Notes under the pieces: model-generated | Seen by the model: the letters and a program-made list of their open reading frames with translations, nothing else | Database searches by the model: none | What the model was told of the DNA's origin: nothing | Made by a program: the position numbers and the translations under genes | In this document: one piece after another, positions 25,860 to 33,671 of the stretch | How the letters are laid out: every line of letters starts with the position of its first letter | How positions within the stretch are numbered: the stretch's first letter is position 1 | Source: Planctomycetaceae bacterium | Lineage (GTDB): Bacteria; Planctomycetota; Phycisphaerae; UBA1845; UTPLA1 | DNA: 64,000 nt | Direction of reading: 5' to 3' | NCBI GenBank assembly: GCA_006969385.1 | Contig: CP030884.1 | Location: 2,976,001 to 3,040,000, forward strand

Positions 25860-27023
25860 TTAGAGCTTGTGCTTGACGCGTCTGACGATGTTTTCTTTGG
25901 TGCGTTGCCACCAGCCGCGTTTACGCCAGTTCTTTCGAGTGATGCGCCTGGCGCGTTGCAGGTCTTCGTCGAAGTCGCTTAAGAGATCGCGCGTGAGGCG
26001 CTCGTCGTGAACGATGAGTATGACTTCGTCGTTGATGAAGAGCGAGCGATAGTCGAAGTTGGCTGAGCCAATGGCGGAGAACTCGTCGTCGACCATGATG
26101 AGTTTGGCGTGAATCATCGTGGGTTGGTATTCGTAGATCTCGATTCCCCGATCGAGCAGGCGTTCGTAGTGGGCTTGGCCGCCCAAACGGCAGAGGCGAA
26201 TATCCATGTGCTCACCGGGCACGAGGATGCGTATATCAACGCCTTTTGATTTGGCGGTGATGAGGCGGCGGATCGTCGATTCATCCGGCACGAAGTATGC
26301 CGTTGTAATTGACAAGCTGGACTGTGCCGACGCAAGAAGCATGTGCAGCACGGGCGCCGCATCTCCCCATTCGAAAGACGCCGACGTGCGAATGGTTTGT
26401 ATCGCCGCGGAACCGCAGTGCTCTTGGCCTTCGGTCGGCGTGAATTCAACGAGATTGGGGCGACACGTTTCGGCCCAGTTTTCGAAGAAGGCGGATCGCA
26501 ATCCATCGACGGCAGGGCCTTTGATTTCGAAATGCGTTTCGCGCCATTCTTCGGGGTTACGTGCATCACCCGTCCATTCTTCGGCGATGCCGACGCCTCC
26601 GGTGTAGGCGACCGTTCCGTCACAGACCATGACCTTCCGGTGCGTACGATGATCGAGCCGCCAAGTCTTCCACATTTTGACTTCGCGAAACCACTTGACC
26701 TCGACGCCGGCACCAGACATCACGCGTATGAGTTGCTTTTTCATGGGGTGTGCGCCCACGGCGTCCAGGAGGACGTAGACGCGAACACCGGCGCGCGCAC
26801 GTTCGGCGAGAGCGTTGGCGAACTTGTCCGCAATATCGCCCTGCCAATATACGAAGGTGAGAAACTCGATGGTCTCTGTGGGGTTGGCAATCGCGTCGAG
26901 CATCGCCGGAAAGATTTCGCAGCCATTGCGCAAACGCCTGATCGTGTTTTGTTCGGTGAAGGGAATCCCGAGGCCGGTCTCGAAGTATCGGCGGCTTAGC
27001 GGGTGCGTTGTCGTCATGGTCAT
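25860..27023 (-). CDS. Phospholipase D-family protein, cardiolipin-synthase-like
   Basis: A 387-residue protein with two HKD motifs: HRKVMVCDG followed by AYTGG near residue 135, and HAKLIMVDDEFSAIGSAN near 302. It is hydrophilic with no N-terminal membrane helices, like ClsB/ClsC-type enzymes, which make cardiolipin from phosphatidylglycerol or phosphatidylethanolamine. A conserved NFDYRSLFINDEV follows the second motif, as in cardiolipin synthases. The C-terminus is very basic (RITRKNWRKRGW), which would suit binding to acidic membranes. A small PLDc_N protein is encoded 4 kb upstream (21094). Confidence 0.88.
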   Translation of the reverse strand: MTMTTTHPLSRRYFETGLGIPFTEQNTIRRLRNGCEIFPAMLDAIANPTETIEFLTFVYWQGDIADKFANALAERARAGVRVYVLLDAVGAHPMKKQLIRVMSGAGVEVKWFREVKMWKTWRLDHRTHRKVMVCDGTVAYTGGVGIAEEWTGDARNPEEWRETHFEIKGPAVDGLRSAFFENWAETCRPNLVEFTPTEGQEHCGSAAIQTIRTSASFEWGDAAPVLHMLLASAQSSLSITTAYFVPDESTIRRLITAKSKGVDIRILVPGEHMDIRLCRLGGQAHYERLLDRGIEIYEYQPTMIHAKLIMVDDEFSAIGSANFDYRSLFINDEVILIVHDERLTRDLLSDFDEDLQRARRITRKNWRKRGWWQRTKENIVRRVKHKL

Positions 27024-27144
27024 CGCCTCGGGGCCTCATTTTGAAGCTTAGCAGTGCGTTTCGGAGGTTATTATTCCAACTGTTACGAATGACCACAACC
27101 GTAGCTGAGAGGGGCTAAATCGCGATTAAATAGCAATTAATGTG

Positions 27145-27173
27145 GACTGCACTTCTGGTTAAGGAGTGCAGTC
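27145..27173. repeat. Perfect 9-bp inverted repeat upstream of the DUF1328 gene
   Basis: GACTGCACT (27145-27153) and AGTGCAGTC (27165-27173) with an 11-base spacer. It lies in the gap between the divergent PLD-family and DUF1328 genes, and has no T-run, so an operator or a leader structure is more likely than a terminator. Confidence 0.65.
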
Positions 27174-27279
27174 AAAAATACTAGCAGTGAGGAAAGGAGA
27201 TCGTGTCTTACGTCGCAAGTGTTTGCGGAGGCCGGGAACGATTCGGAATTTGTGTCAAAGCCAAAAAGGAGGCTTTATT

Positions 27280-27450
27280 ATGTTAGGTTGGGCACTCACG
27301 TTCTTTCTGATCGCTATCGTCGCCGCAGTCTTCGGATTTGGCGGTATTGCCGCCGGTGCCGCTTCGATTGCTAAGATTCTTTTCTTCGTTTTCATCGTGT
27401 TACTGATCGGGTCGCTGATCATGCATTTTGCACGTGGGGCGAAGGCTTAA
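27280..27450 (+). CDS. DUF1328 small membrane protein (second copy)
   Basis: A 56-residue protein, [21 protein letters not shown]..., nearly the same as the protein at 7909-8091 through its first 40 residues and different at the C-terminus (MHFARGAKA). It has two membrane helices and belongs to the YtjA/DUF1328 family. AAAAAGGAGG lies nine bases before the ATG. The next gene, a small lipoprotein, follows after 25 bases and is probably co-transcribed. Confidence 0.9.
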   Translation: MLGWALTFFLIAIVAAVFGFGGIAAGAASIAKILFFVFIVLLIGSLIMHFARGAKA

Positions 27451-27475
27451 CCCGTTGATTGACAGGAGCAAAACC

Positions 27476-27655
27476 ATGAAATCCAAGCTCAAATTTTACT
27501 TTCCGGCATATCTGATCATGCTCGCGTTATTTGCCACCCAGGGCGGTTGCGAAATGTCATGCACGGCAGATGACGGCCCGCTCGAAGAAGCGGCAGAGAA
27601 CGTAGAAGATGCCGCCGAAGATGTGGGCGACGCGGTCGAGGTGGACGTGGACTAG
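27476..27655 (+). CDS. Small acidic lipoprotein
   Basis: A 59-residue protein: signal peptide with hydrophobic core LIMLALFATQ and a lipobox-like GGC, then a mature part with heptad-like repeats of acidic residues (EEAAENVEDAAEDVGDAVE). It looks like a tiny entericidin- or Lpp-like membrane-anchored helix. GACAGGAGC precedes the ATG. It is co-directional with the DUF1328 gene and ends before a good terminator. Confidence 0.75.
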   Translation: MKSKLKFYFPAYLIMLALFATQGGCEMSCTADDGPLEEAAENVEDAAEDVGDAVEVDVD

Positions 27656-27694
27656 ATCGTTACTTTTCCGACGCCTTTATCATAAGCACATTGC

Positions 27695-27724
27695 GAGTCG
27701 CCTTTAGGCGGCTCTTTTTTTATT
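27695..27724 (+). terminator. Rho-independent terminator
   Basis: Arms GAGTCGCC (27695-27702) and GGCGGCTC (27707-27714) with a TTTA loop and one T-G pair, followed by TTTTTTTATTT. It ends the DUF1328-lipoprotein unit. Confidence 0.9.
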
Positions 27725-27755
27725 TCATCGCAAACGGTATAAGCGGGCATGCCCG

Positions 27756-29243
27756 ATGACCGGGTGGGAGCACCTTATCGTGAACTCTTGTTTTCTTCTT
27801 GACGCCGCCGCACTACGTCAACATCGCCGTTTCATCCTTGGAACAATGTGGTCTTTTGCGTTGATATTGATGGTCACGGCTCCGGGATTGGGGCAGGAAA
27901 CGGAGACCAAGCCCGACCCGAAGGAAGCCACTCAGGACCTTGCAGCCAGCGATCAGACGGTCGAGGTCGAATCGCCGGTGCGCGACGCCGAGATAGAATC
28001 GCGACTGCAGCGCATTTTGGAATCAACGGAGCGCTTTGAAAATCCGCGGGTGCGCGTAGACAACGGCGTTGTGTTCCTAGAGGGCACGACGCCGCAGGTC
28101 GAGCATCGCGTGTGGGCAAGCGATTTGGCTCGCAAGACGCAGGATGTGGTCGCCGTCGTGAACCGCATTGAGGTGGAAGAGTCGCCCTTGTGGGACTTGG
28201 GGCCGGCATTTGCAGAGTTGCAAGACCTGTGGCGGCAGGTGATTCGTGCGCTACCGCTCTTCGGCGCGGGCTTGCTGGTACTCGGATTGACCGTGCTCCT
28301 GTCGCGATCTGCGGCTGGCATTCTGACGTCTTTTTTCACCCGCCGTACCGATAGCGAAATCCTGAAGGGAGTAATCCGCAAGATCATTATCGTCGTGATC
28401 GTGTTGCTCGGCATCTACCTCTTCCTTCGCATCTCCGGGCTGACGCGGATTGCCGTAAGCGTTATTGGCGGAACGGGTGTTGCGGGTCTTATTCTTGGTT
28501 TTGCATTTCGCGATATCGCCGAAAACTTTCTCGCGAGCATCCTCATCAGTATTCAGCGTCCGTTTCAGATTCAGGACACGATCGAAGTGGAAGGGCACCT
28601 TGGAATTGTTCAAAAGGTCACGACGCGCGGCACGATCCTGATGGATTTTGACGGCAACTTTATACAGTTGGCCAACTCGACGGTCTATAAGAACACGATC
28701 AAGAACTTCACCGCAAATCCGAAGATACGTTCCGACTTCGCGGTCGGCATCGGGTACGACGCATCGATTACCGAGGCGCAGTCCATCGCACAAAAGGTGA
28801 TCAACGAACATCCCGCGGTCCTCCACGAACCCGAACCGTTGGTATTGGTCGAGCAGTTCGGGGCGTCCACGATTAATCTGCGTATCTATTTCTGGATCGA
28901 TGGCCAGGAGTTTAGCGTGTTGAAGGTCAAGTCGGCCGTGATGCGGCTTACGCTGCGGGCGTTGGATGAGGCCGGTATCTCGTTGCCCGACGAAGCGCGC
29001 GAGGTGGTCTTTCCCGAGCCGGTCCCGGTGCGCATGTTGGATGCTGAATCGTCGGTAAGCCCGAGTGGTGCGAAGGCAAGTGACGAGGTATCTGTTCAGA
29101 AGAAGCGTGCACCGCAAGAGAGCGGTGCTCATGCGAACGAGGCCGAAGGTGATTTGGGGTCTGAGGTGAAGGAATTGGAAAGCCAGGCGCGCCAGTCGCG
29201 CACGTTAGAGGCGGGCGCGGATATTCTTCAGTCGAGCGGTTAA
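27756..29243 (+). CDS. Mechanosensitive channel MscS with N-terminal BON domain
   Basis: A 495-residue protein. An N-terminal signal-like segment (MWSFALILMVTAPGLGQ near residue 31) is followed by a BON domain at about 75-135 (RVRVDNGVVFLEGT, VVAVVNRIEV), then three membrane helices near 160-260, the last being the glycine-rich pore helix (VSVIGGTGVAGLILGFAF) followed by RDIAENFLASILI. The MscS beta and alpha/beta domains follow (QIQDTIEVEGHLGIV; FIQLANSTVYKNTI). The last 75 residues are charged and low in complexity. BON domains bind phospholipid. The fusion suggests a channel tied to envelope lipids that opens on osmotic down-shock. The ATG at 27756 is used; 27846 is possible. Confidence 0.88.
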   Translation: MTGWEHLIVNSCFLLDAAALRQHRRFILGTMWSFALILMVTAPGLGQETETKPDPKEATQDLAASDQTVEVESPVRDAEIESRLQRILESTERFENPRVRVDNGVVFLEGTTPQVEHRVWASDLARKTQDVVAVVNRIEVEESPLWDLGPAFAELQDLWRQVIRALPLFGAGLLVLGLTVLLSRSAAGILTSFFTRRTDSEILKGVIRKIIIVVIVLLGIYLFLRISGLTRIAVSVIGGTGVAGLILGFAFRDIAENFLASILISIQRPFQIQDTIEVEGHLGIVQKVTTRGTILMDFDGNFIQLANSTVYKNTIKNFTANPKIRSDFAVGIGYDASITEAQSIAQKVINEHPAVLHEPEPLVLVEQFGASTINLRIYFWIDGQEFSVLKVKSAVMRLTLRALDEAGISLPDEAREVVFPEPVPVRMLDAESSVSPSGAKASDEVSVQKKRAPQESGAHANEAEGDLGSEVKELESQARQSRTLEAGADILQSSG

Positions 29244-29305
29244 TCCGCGGGAACGATCGACTGCCAATCGTCATTTCATTCATTGCCAAGAGCGTAAGAA
29301 ATAAA

Positions 29306-29379
29306 GAAGCCCCTCGCCGCAGATTCAGCTAGGCGGTCGGTGTCTACCACCAAAATGCAATCTGCGCGCGACGGGCTCC
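29306..29379 (-). terminator. Long imperfect hairpin, terminator for the minus-strand baeRF gene
   Basis: GAAGCCCCTCGCCGCAGATT (29306-29325) pairs with 29359-29379, with one bulge and two mismatches. Read on the minus strand, the stem is followed by TTTATTTCTT, and it lies 18 bases after the stop of the gene ending at 29397. Confidence 0.7.
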
Positions 29380-29396
29380 ATCACGAGGATGCTATT

Positions 29397-30563
29397 TTAG
29401 AATCGATAATTGGCGGCGATCTTTACTCCGTCAGGCAACTGATCGGATGCAACGCATCGAACTTTGGCACCCATCATGATGGCGTCGGAGATCACCTTAT
29501 TCAGTTCGGCTTCGCCATCTTCCATGCCTCTGACCAGGTCATGCGATCCGGCGGAGTTGTCCAAATCATCCGCAACGAGCAAGGTTTCGATTCGACCTAG
29601 GGCGACAGATTCGGCCAAGTCGGCAAGCTTCGTCGAGCCGTCGCCGTGCGATTCTTTGCTTAAGACGTAAGTGCAAAATTCTTCGTCAGTCTTCGCGACG
29701 TATTCGGATGCGATCCGATAGACCTCTTTAACGTGTTCGTCATCCAGACCGTCAGAAGAGTCAGAATTGACGTGAACGTCTTCCACGAAGCCCGAGTAGG
29801 TATTGTGCTCTTTGTATAAACCGAACAGCATATCGGGGCCGGCAAACACAAGCGGGATATCGCTTTCGTACAGTTCATCGTGAACCGCATCGGCCACATG
29901 CTTGACCCAACGACGAAGCCGTTCTTCGGCGGCGTGTTCGTCCTGGCCCTGCCCGTGGAAGATGGCAGCTTGACCGCCACCTTGGGCATTGACGCTGTGC
30001 GACTGCAGTTGGTTCGAACGGTCGTCTTCGGCCGGCGGCATTCCCTCTACACCGGAATCGTCGAGGGTTTTCTTTTCAACGCCCATGCCGGTGAGCGATA
30101 CAAGTTCGGCCTTGTCCTGGCTCATATTCAACACGCGAATCTGCAACATCCCATGGTTGGCCATGATTGCCGGAACGAGATAGAAACGCGAGTCGATGAC
30201 GACACGCGCATCGACCTTTCTGGGTAGGTACTGGCACGTTACCGTGTCGTGCGTGGCGGAAACAACGATGGTCGAACCTTGCAAATCCCAGTCGTCATCT
30301 TGTTGAAGCGTTGCGGCGACGCCGTTGTAGATGGCTTCCGCCTTGTCTTCGTCCATTTGATCGCGGTCGTCGAGCATGTGCCTTAAGCCGGACAGGGCGT
30401 TTTCGAGACGGATGCGATTTTTCTCGCGACCCTCAGGAGACGGGCCGTCAAGCGGTAGATAGATGGATGCAACATCGTGGTCCGGGGGTACCCCACACCG
30501 GTGAGTTCCTCTCCAATTTAGGCTTAATTTATGTCGTTTTTGTCGGTTTTTCAGGGGTGACAA
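29397..30563 (-). CDS. baeRF-type (archaeo-eukaryotic release-factor-like) protein
   Basis: A 388-residue protein matching the bacterial archaeo-eukaryotic release factor families (baeRF). Recognisable parts: PPDHDVASIYLPLDG at the start, the VVIDSRFYLVPAIM and LQIRVLNMSQDKAELVSL strands, FHGQGQDEHAAEERLRRWVKHV in the middle, IPLVFAGPDMLFGLYKE, and a last domain GRIETLLVADDL...IMMGAKV that is L7Ae-like. These are thought to act on ribosomes, but their function is unproven. The first 25 residues (MSPLKNRQKRHKLSLNWRG...) do not resemble the family, and the start lies at the border of an AT-rich foreign-looking stretch, so the true 5' end may be altered. Confidence 0.78.
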   Translation of the reverse strand: MSPLKNRQKRHKLSLNWRGTHRCGVPPDHDVASIYLPLDGPSPEGREKNRIRLENALSGLRHMLDDRDQMDEDKAEAIYNGVAATLQQDDDWDLQGSTIVVSATHDTVTCQYLPRKVDARVVIDSRFYLVPAIMANHGMLQIRVLNMSQDKAELVSLTGMGVEKKTLDDSGVEGMPPAEDDRSNQLQSHSVNAQGGGQAAIFHGQGQDEHAAEERLRRWVKHVADAVHDELYESDIPLVFAGPDMLFGLYKEHNTYSGFVEDVHVNSDSSDGLDDEHVKEVYRIASEYVAKTDEEFCTYVLSKESHGDGSTKLADLAESVALGRIETLLVADDLDNSAGSHDLVRGMEDGEAELNKVISDAIMMGAKVRCVASDQLPDGVKIAANYRF

Positions 30564-31668
30564 ATGCGCTAAGCGTTTACCCCGTAGTGACTTACGGGTG
30601 TCGGGTGGAAAAGAGGCGACAAGGCGTGTTGGGCTGCCCTAGATGGTGTGATTTGGCTGGCTGGCCTGAGCGGTAACGGGCGACCGCGAGCGGGGAAGCG
30701 TTGGGCTCGTCTTGGGTCGTTTGCAACTTACTGGCAGCGGCAATTGCCGGGTTCTGTCTGGCCAGATTGCGTAGTGCAATCAAACGAGTGGCCCCAAGGT
30801 AACTGGATATTTGCCCCTCGTCTGGAACCAACTCGTTTTGGCCTGATTCGCTAAGTGGATGTGGTTTCCCGACTTAAAATTGTTTTCAAATGAAGATCTT
30901 TGAGGCTCCAGTTTTTCAGATTCTGCGCCGCCAAAACGGAGATAAGTTTCTTTTGTAAACCGCAATCGAAAATTCAGAAAAATTGAGATTTGTAAGTGTC
31001 ATTTCTTGACGCATTTTTTTTTGCTTTTGTCGATTCGAAAATTCCAATGGCGAAATTTTCGTTGATCAATAATTTATCGTTCCGTTTTTGCTTCGCGATT
31101 TTTTCTGATGACAACCATCGAAGATATTTTGGTGTCTGAATTTTTGTAATGTCTTAAGTGGTATTTCAAATTCTTGATCGTTCTGAATTTTCCGAGATTT
31201 GATTTTTCCAATGTAGTTTTGAAATTTGAATTATTTCTGAATAGGTCGCGATCGTGCGCATCTTCGTGTTGAGCAATCCTGAGGCTCTTAACTCGGCAAT
31301 GTTTTGCACACTATTCTATTTGCCTCCGGGCAGAGCGGCTGCTATGTTATAAGTAGTCCAACGTTATTGGGTGATGCCCTCGTCAAATGCGCCGAGCAAC
31401 TCAGTCAATCCCACGCGGATTTCCCAACGATTCAATAATTTATAGATGTAGCCGTTCGAAGGTTTATTCCACGTAGAGGTTTGTGCGTTCGATCACTGGA
31501 TGATCCGGCGCGTGATGGTATGGATGCTGTTTTAGTTGATAGCCATAACGTTCAATTGAAATTGAACAGTCTGTTGTTATAGCGACGTCAAATAGAAAAA
31601 CGCGCTTCACATTTCACTCTTCTTTTTTTTCATTTGCGCCCGCGTTGCGCACTCAAGGAGCGTCCGAC
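30564..31668. other. AT-rich region without a recognisable gene
   Basis: About 1.1 kb. From about 30870 to 31320 the base composition is markedly AT-rich, with many runs of A and T (AAAATT, TTTTTT), unlike both neighbours. A perfect hairpin CCCGTA-GTGACT-TACGGG lies at 30581-30598. Open frames of 60-80 codons occur on both strands but have no ribosome binding sites or known domains. It probably marks the left part of a transferred segment that carries the packaging genes, and holds their promoter. Confidence 0.55.
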
Positions 31669-32976
31669 ATGAAACTCACTAAAATGAAAATCGAAAACAT
31701 GAATCCAGCGACTTACAACCCGCGCATTGATTTGCAGCCGGGTGATCCCATCTACGAAAAACTCAAATTGAGCATCGAGACGTTCGGGTATTTGCAGCCG
31801 ATTATCGTCAATCGCAAAACCGGCCATGTGGTGGGAGGCCATCAACGCCTCAAGGTGTTGCAAGATTTAGGGCACGAATCGGTGGACGTGATCGTTGTTG
31901 ATTTGCCGTTGGATCAGGAGAAGGCACTCAACCTTACGCTCAACAAAACTGTCGGCGATTGGGATGAAGCCAAACTCGTCGATCTATTACAGGAATTCGA
32001 AGGCATGCCTGACTTCGATGTCGAACTTACGGGTTTCGGTGAGGGCGAACTCAAGGATGTGGTAAGCCGTTTTCTGGACGAACATGGCGGCCTCGGTGAC
32101 GACGACTTTGATGTCGATGCCGCCCTCAATGCGGATCAACCAGCGATCACCCAAGCGGGTGAGTTGATCGAATTGGACCAGCATCGACTGTTGTGCGGTG
32201 ATGCGACCAGCCTTGATGATGTCGAACGATTGATGGAGGGGCAGCGCGCGACGTTGTTTGCCACTGATCCGCCGTATCTGGTCGGCTACGACGGGACCAA
32301 TCATCCGACCGCCAAGAAAAAACGCCGCCGCAAAGATAAGAACAAAGATTGGTCGGAAAGCTACGGCATTACTTGGGATGATGCCGACGCCCATCCGGAT
32401 CTCTACGAGAACTTCATCCGAGCGGCAATCGCCAAGGCGATTGCTCCCAATGCAGCGTGGTATTGCTGGCATGCCAGTCGACGCCAGGCGATGGTCGAGG
32501 CGGTTTGGGATAAGTTCGATGCCTTTGTGCATCAACAGATCGTGTGGGTGAAGGATCGGCCAATCCTCAATCGATCTTGGTACACCTGGCAACATGAGCC
32601 GTGCTTCTTCGGGTGGGTGCGGTCCAAGAAGCCTAAACGCGTCAGTAAGGACCATCCGTCATCGATATGGCAAATCCCGACAGTGGCGGCAGGTCAGAAG
32701 ACCGATCACCCGACATCCAAGCCGGTTGAGGTCTTTGCCATCCCGATGCGTCAACACACGCGGCGGGGCGAGATCTGCTATGAGCCGTTTTGCGGATCGG
32801 GGTCGCAATTGATTGCCGCTGAAAAGCTGGATCGACGTTGCTTTGCCTTGGAGATCAGCCCTCATTATTGCGATGTGATCGTGCGCCGTTGGATCAATTG
32901 TGTCGGAACCAGTGCTGCACCGCAGGCATTGGTGGAACGCTATGGCGTGTCGAATGGATCGGCGGTGACGGTATGA
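31669..32976 (+). CDS. ParB-domain DNA methyltransferase (phage type)
   Basis: A 435-residue protein with two domains. Residues about 1-100 are ParB-like (NPATYNPRIDLQPGDP, LQPIIVNRKTGHVVGGHQRLKVL, ALNLTLNKTVGDWD). The rest is a DNA modification methylase: motif IV TDPPY near residue 200, a central target-recognition region with KKKRRRKDKNK, and motif I EPFCGSGSQLIAAE near 375. Having motif IV before motif I marks a beta-class N6-adenine or N4-cytosine enzyme. Such ParB-methylases lie beside phage terminase genes. CAAGGAGC lies before the ATG. It overlaps the next gene by four bases (ATGA). No restriction enzyme is nearby. Confidence 0.92.
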   Translation: MKLTKMKIENMNPATYNPRIDLQPGDPIYEKLKLSIETFGYLQPIIVNRKTGHVVGGHQRLKVLQDLGHESVDVIVVDLPLDQEKALNLTLNKTVGDWDEAKLVDLLQEFEGMPDFDVELTGFGEGELKDVVSRFLDEHGGLGDDDFDVDAALNADQPAITQAGELIELDQHRLLCGDATSLDDVERLMEGQRATLFATDPPYLVGYDGTNHPTAKKKRRRKDKNKDWSESYGITWDDADAHPDLYENFIRAAIAKAIAPNAAWYCWHASRRQAMVEAVWDKFDAFVHQQIVWVKDRPILNRSWYTWQHEPCFFGWVRSKKPKRVSKDHPSSIWQIPTVAAGQKTDHPTSKPVEVFAIPMRQHTRRGEICYEPFCGSGSQLIAAEKLDRRCFALEISPHYCDVIVRRWINCVGTSAAPQALVERYGVSNGSAVTV

Positions 32977-33671
32977 GTCAAGAATTCCAACATTCAGAAG
33001 CGTCATCCAACACCGAACTGGGCACCGTCGATCTGTTGCAGCAGCTTAAGTCCGGCATGCTGAACGCCAAGCAACTCAAACCTGCCGTTCGACAGCAAGT
33101 GGTGGCCGCACTGATGGACGACGGCTATTCGACGTCGGATATGGCCAAGATCCTCATGACCAGTGATCGCACAATCGAGCGTGATCGCAAGGTGTTGCGT
33201 GAGAGCACGGTCCTCAACAATCACCCGGACCTATTACCGCAAATGGCGGGGCGGATTCAGCAGGAAGCCGAATTGTGCATGCAGCGAATTCGGCGAGCGA
33301 CACGTGGCAAGGAGGTGAGCGCTGCCGTCAAGGTCGAAGGCGAGCGTTGTTGCTACCAAATGGTCAGCGATTTGCTTCAGCGTCTTCAATCGTTGGGTTA
33401 CTTGCCGACGGCCAAACAGCAGGTCGAGGCGGAGTTGGTGCATCACACCGGAAATATCGCCGACTATGAGGAACTGTTGTTGGAATCGACGCGGTTGCTG
33501 GGGGTCGCCAGCGACAGTGAGAGCGCATCAGCGCAACAGGATCAATTGCAGCAAATCGCCGACGAGGTCAAGCGCGCCAAGATGCAGGAAGCGCTGATAG
33601 CAATTGAAACTGAGATACATGTCGAGCAGTCAACCTCTGACAATGAGGAAGAAGGGGAAATCCGTGAATAG
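32973..33671 (+). CDS. Terminase small-subunit-like DNA-binding protein
   Basis: A 232-residue helical protein. After an N-terminal helix, a helix-turn-helix is seen at MDDGYSTSDMAKILMTSDRTIERDRKVL (about residues 49-76), the type used by terminase small subunits to bind the packaging site. The C-terminal part is a long Gln/Glu-rich helical region ending in an acidic tail (DNEEEGEIRE), which may contact the large subunit. It lies between the ParB-methylase (ATGA overlap) and the large terminase, with which it also overlaps. The assignment rests largely on position and the HTH. Confidence 0.72.
   Translation: MSQEFQHSEASSNTELGTVDLLQQLKSGMLNAKQLKPAVRQQVVAALMDDGYSTSDMAKILMTSDRTIERDRKVLRESTVLNNHPDLLPQMAGRIQQEAELCMQRIRRATRGKEVSAAVKVEGERCCYQMVSDLLQRLQSLGYLPTAKQQVEAELVHHTGNIADYEELLLESTRLLGVASDSESASAQQDQLQQIADEVKRAKMQEALIAIETEIHVEQSTSDNEEEGEIRE

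Noticed and set aside
30592..30831. 79-codon minus-strand frame in the AT-rich gap, possible integrase fragment
   Set aside because: No catalytic Arg-His-Arg-Tyr pattern and no ribosome binding site.
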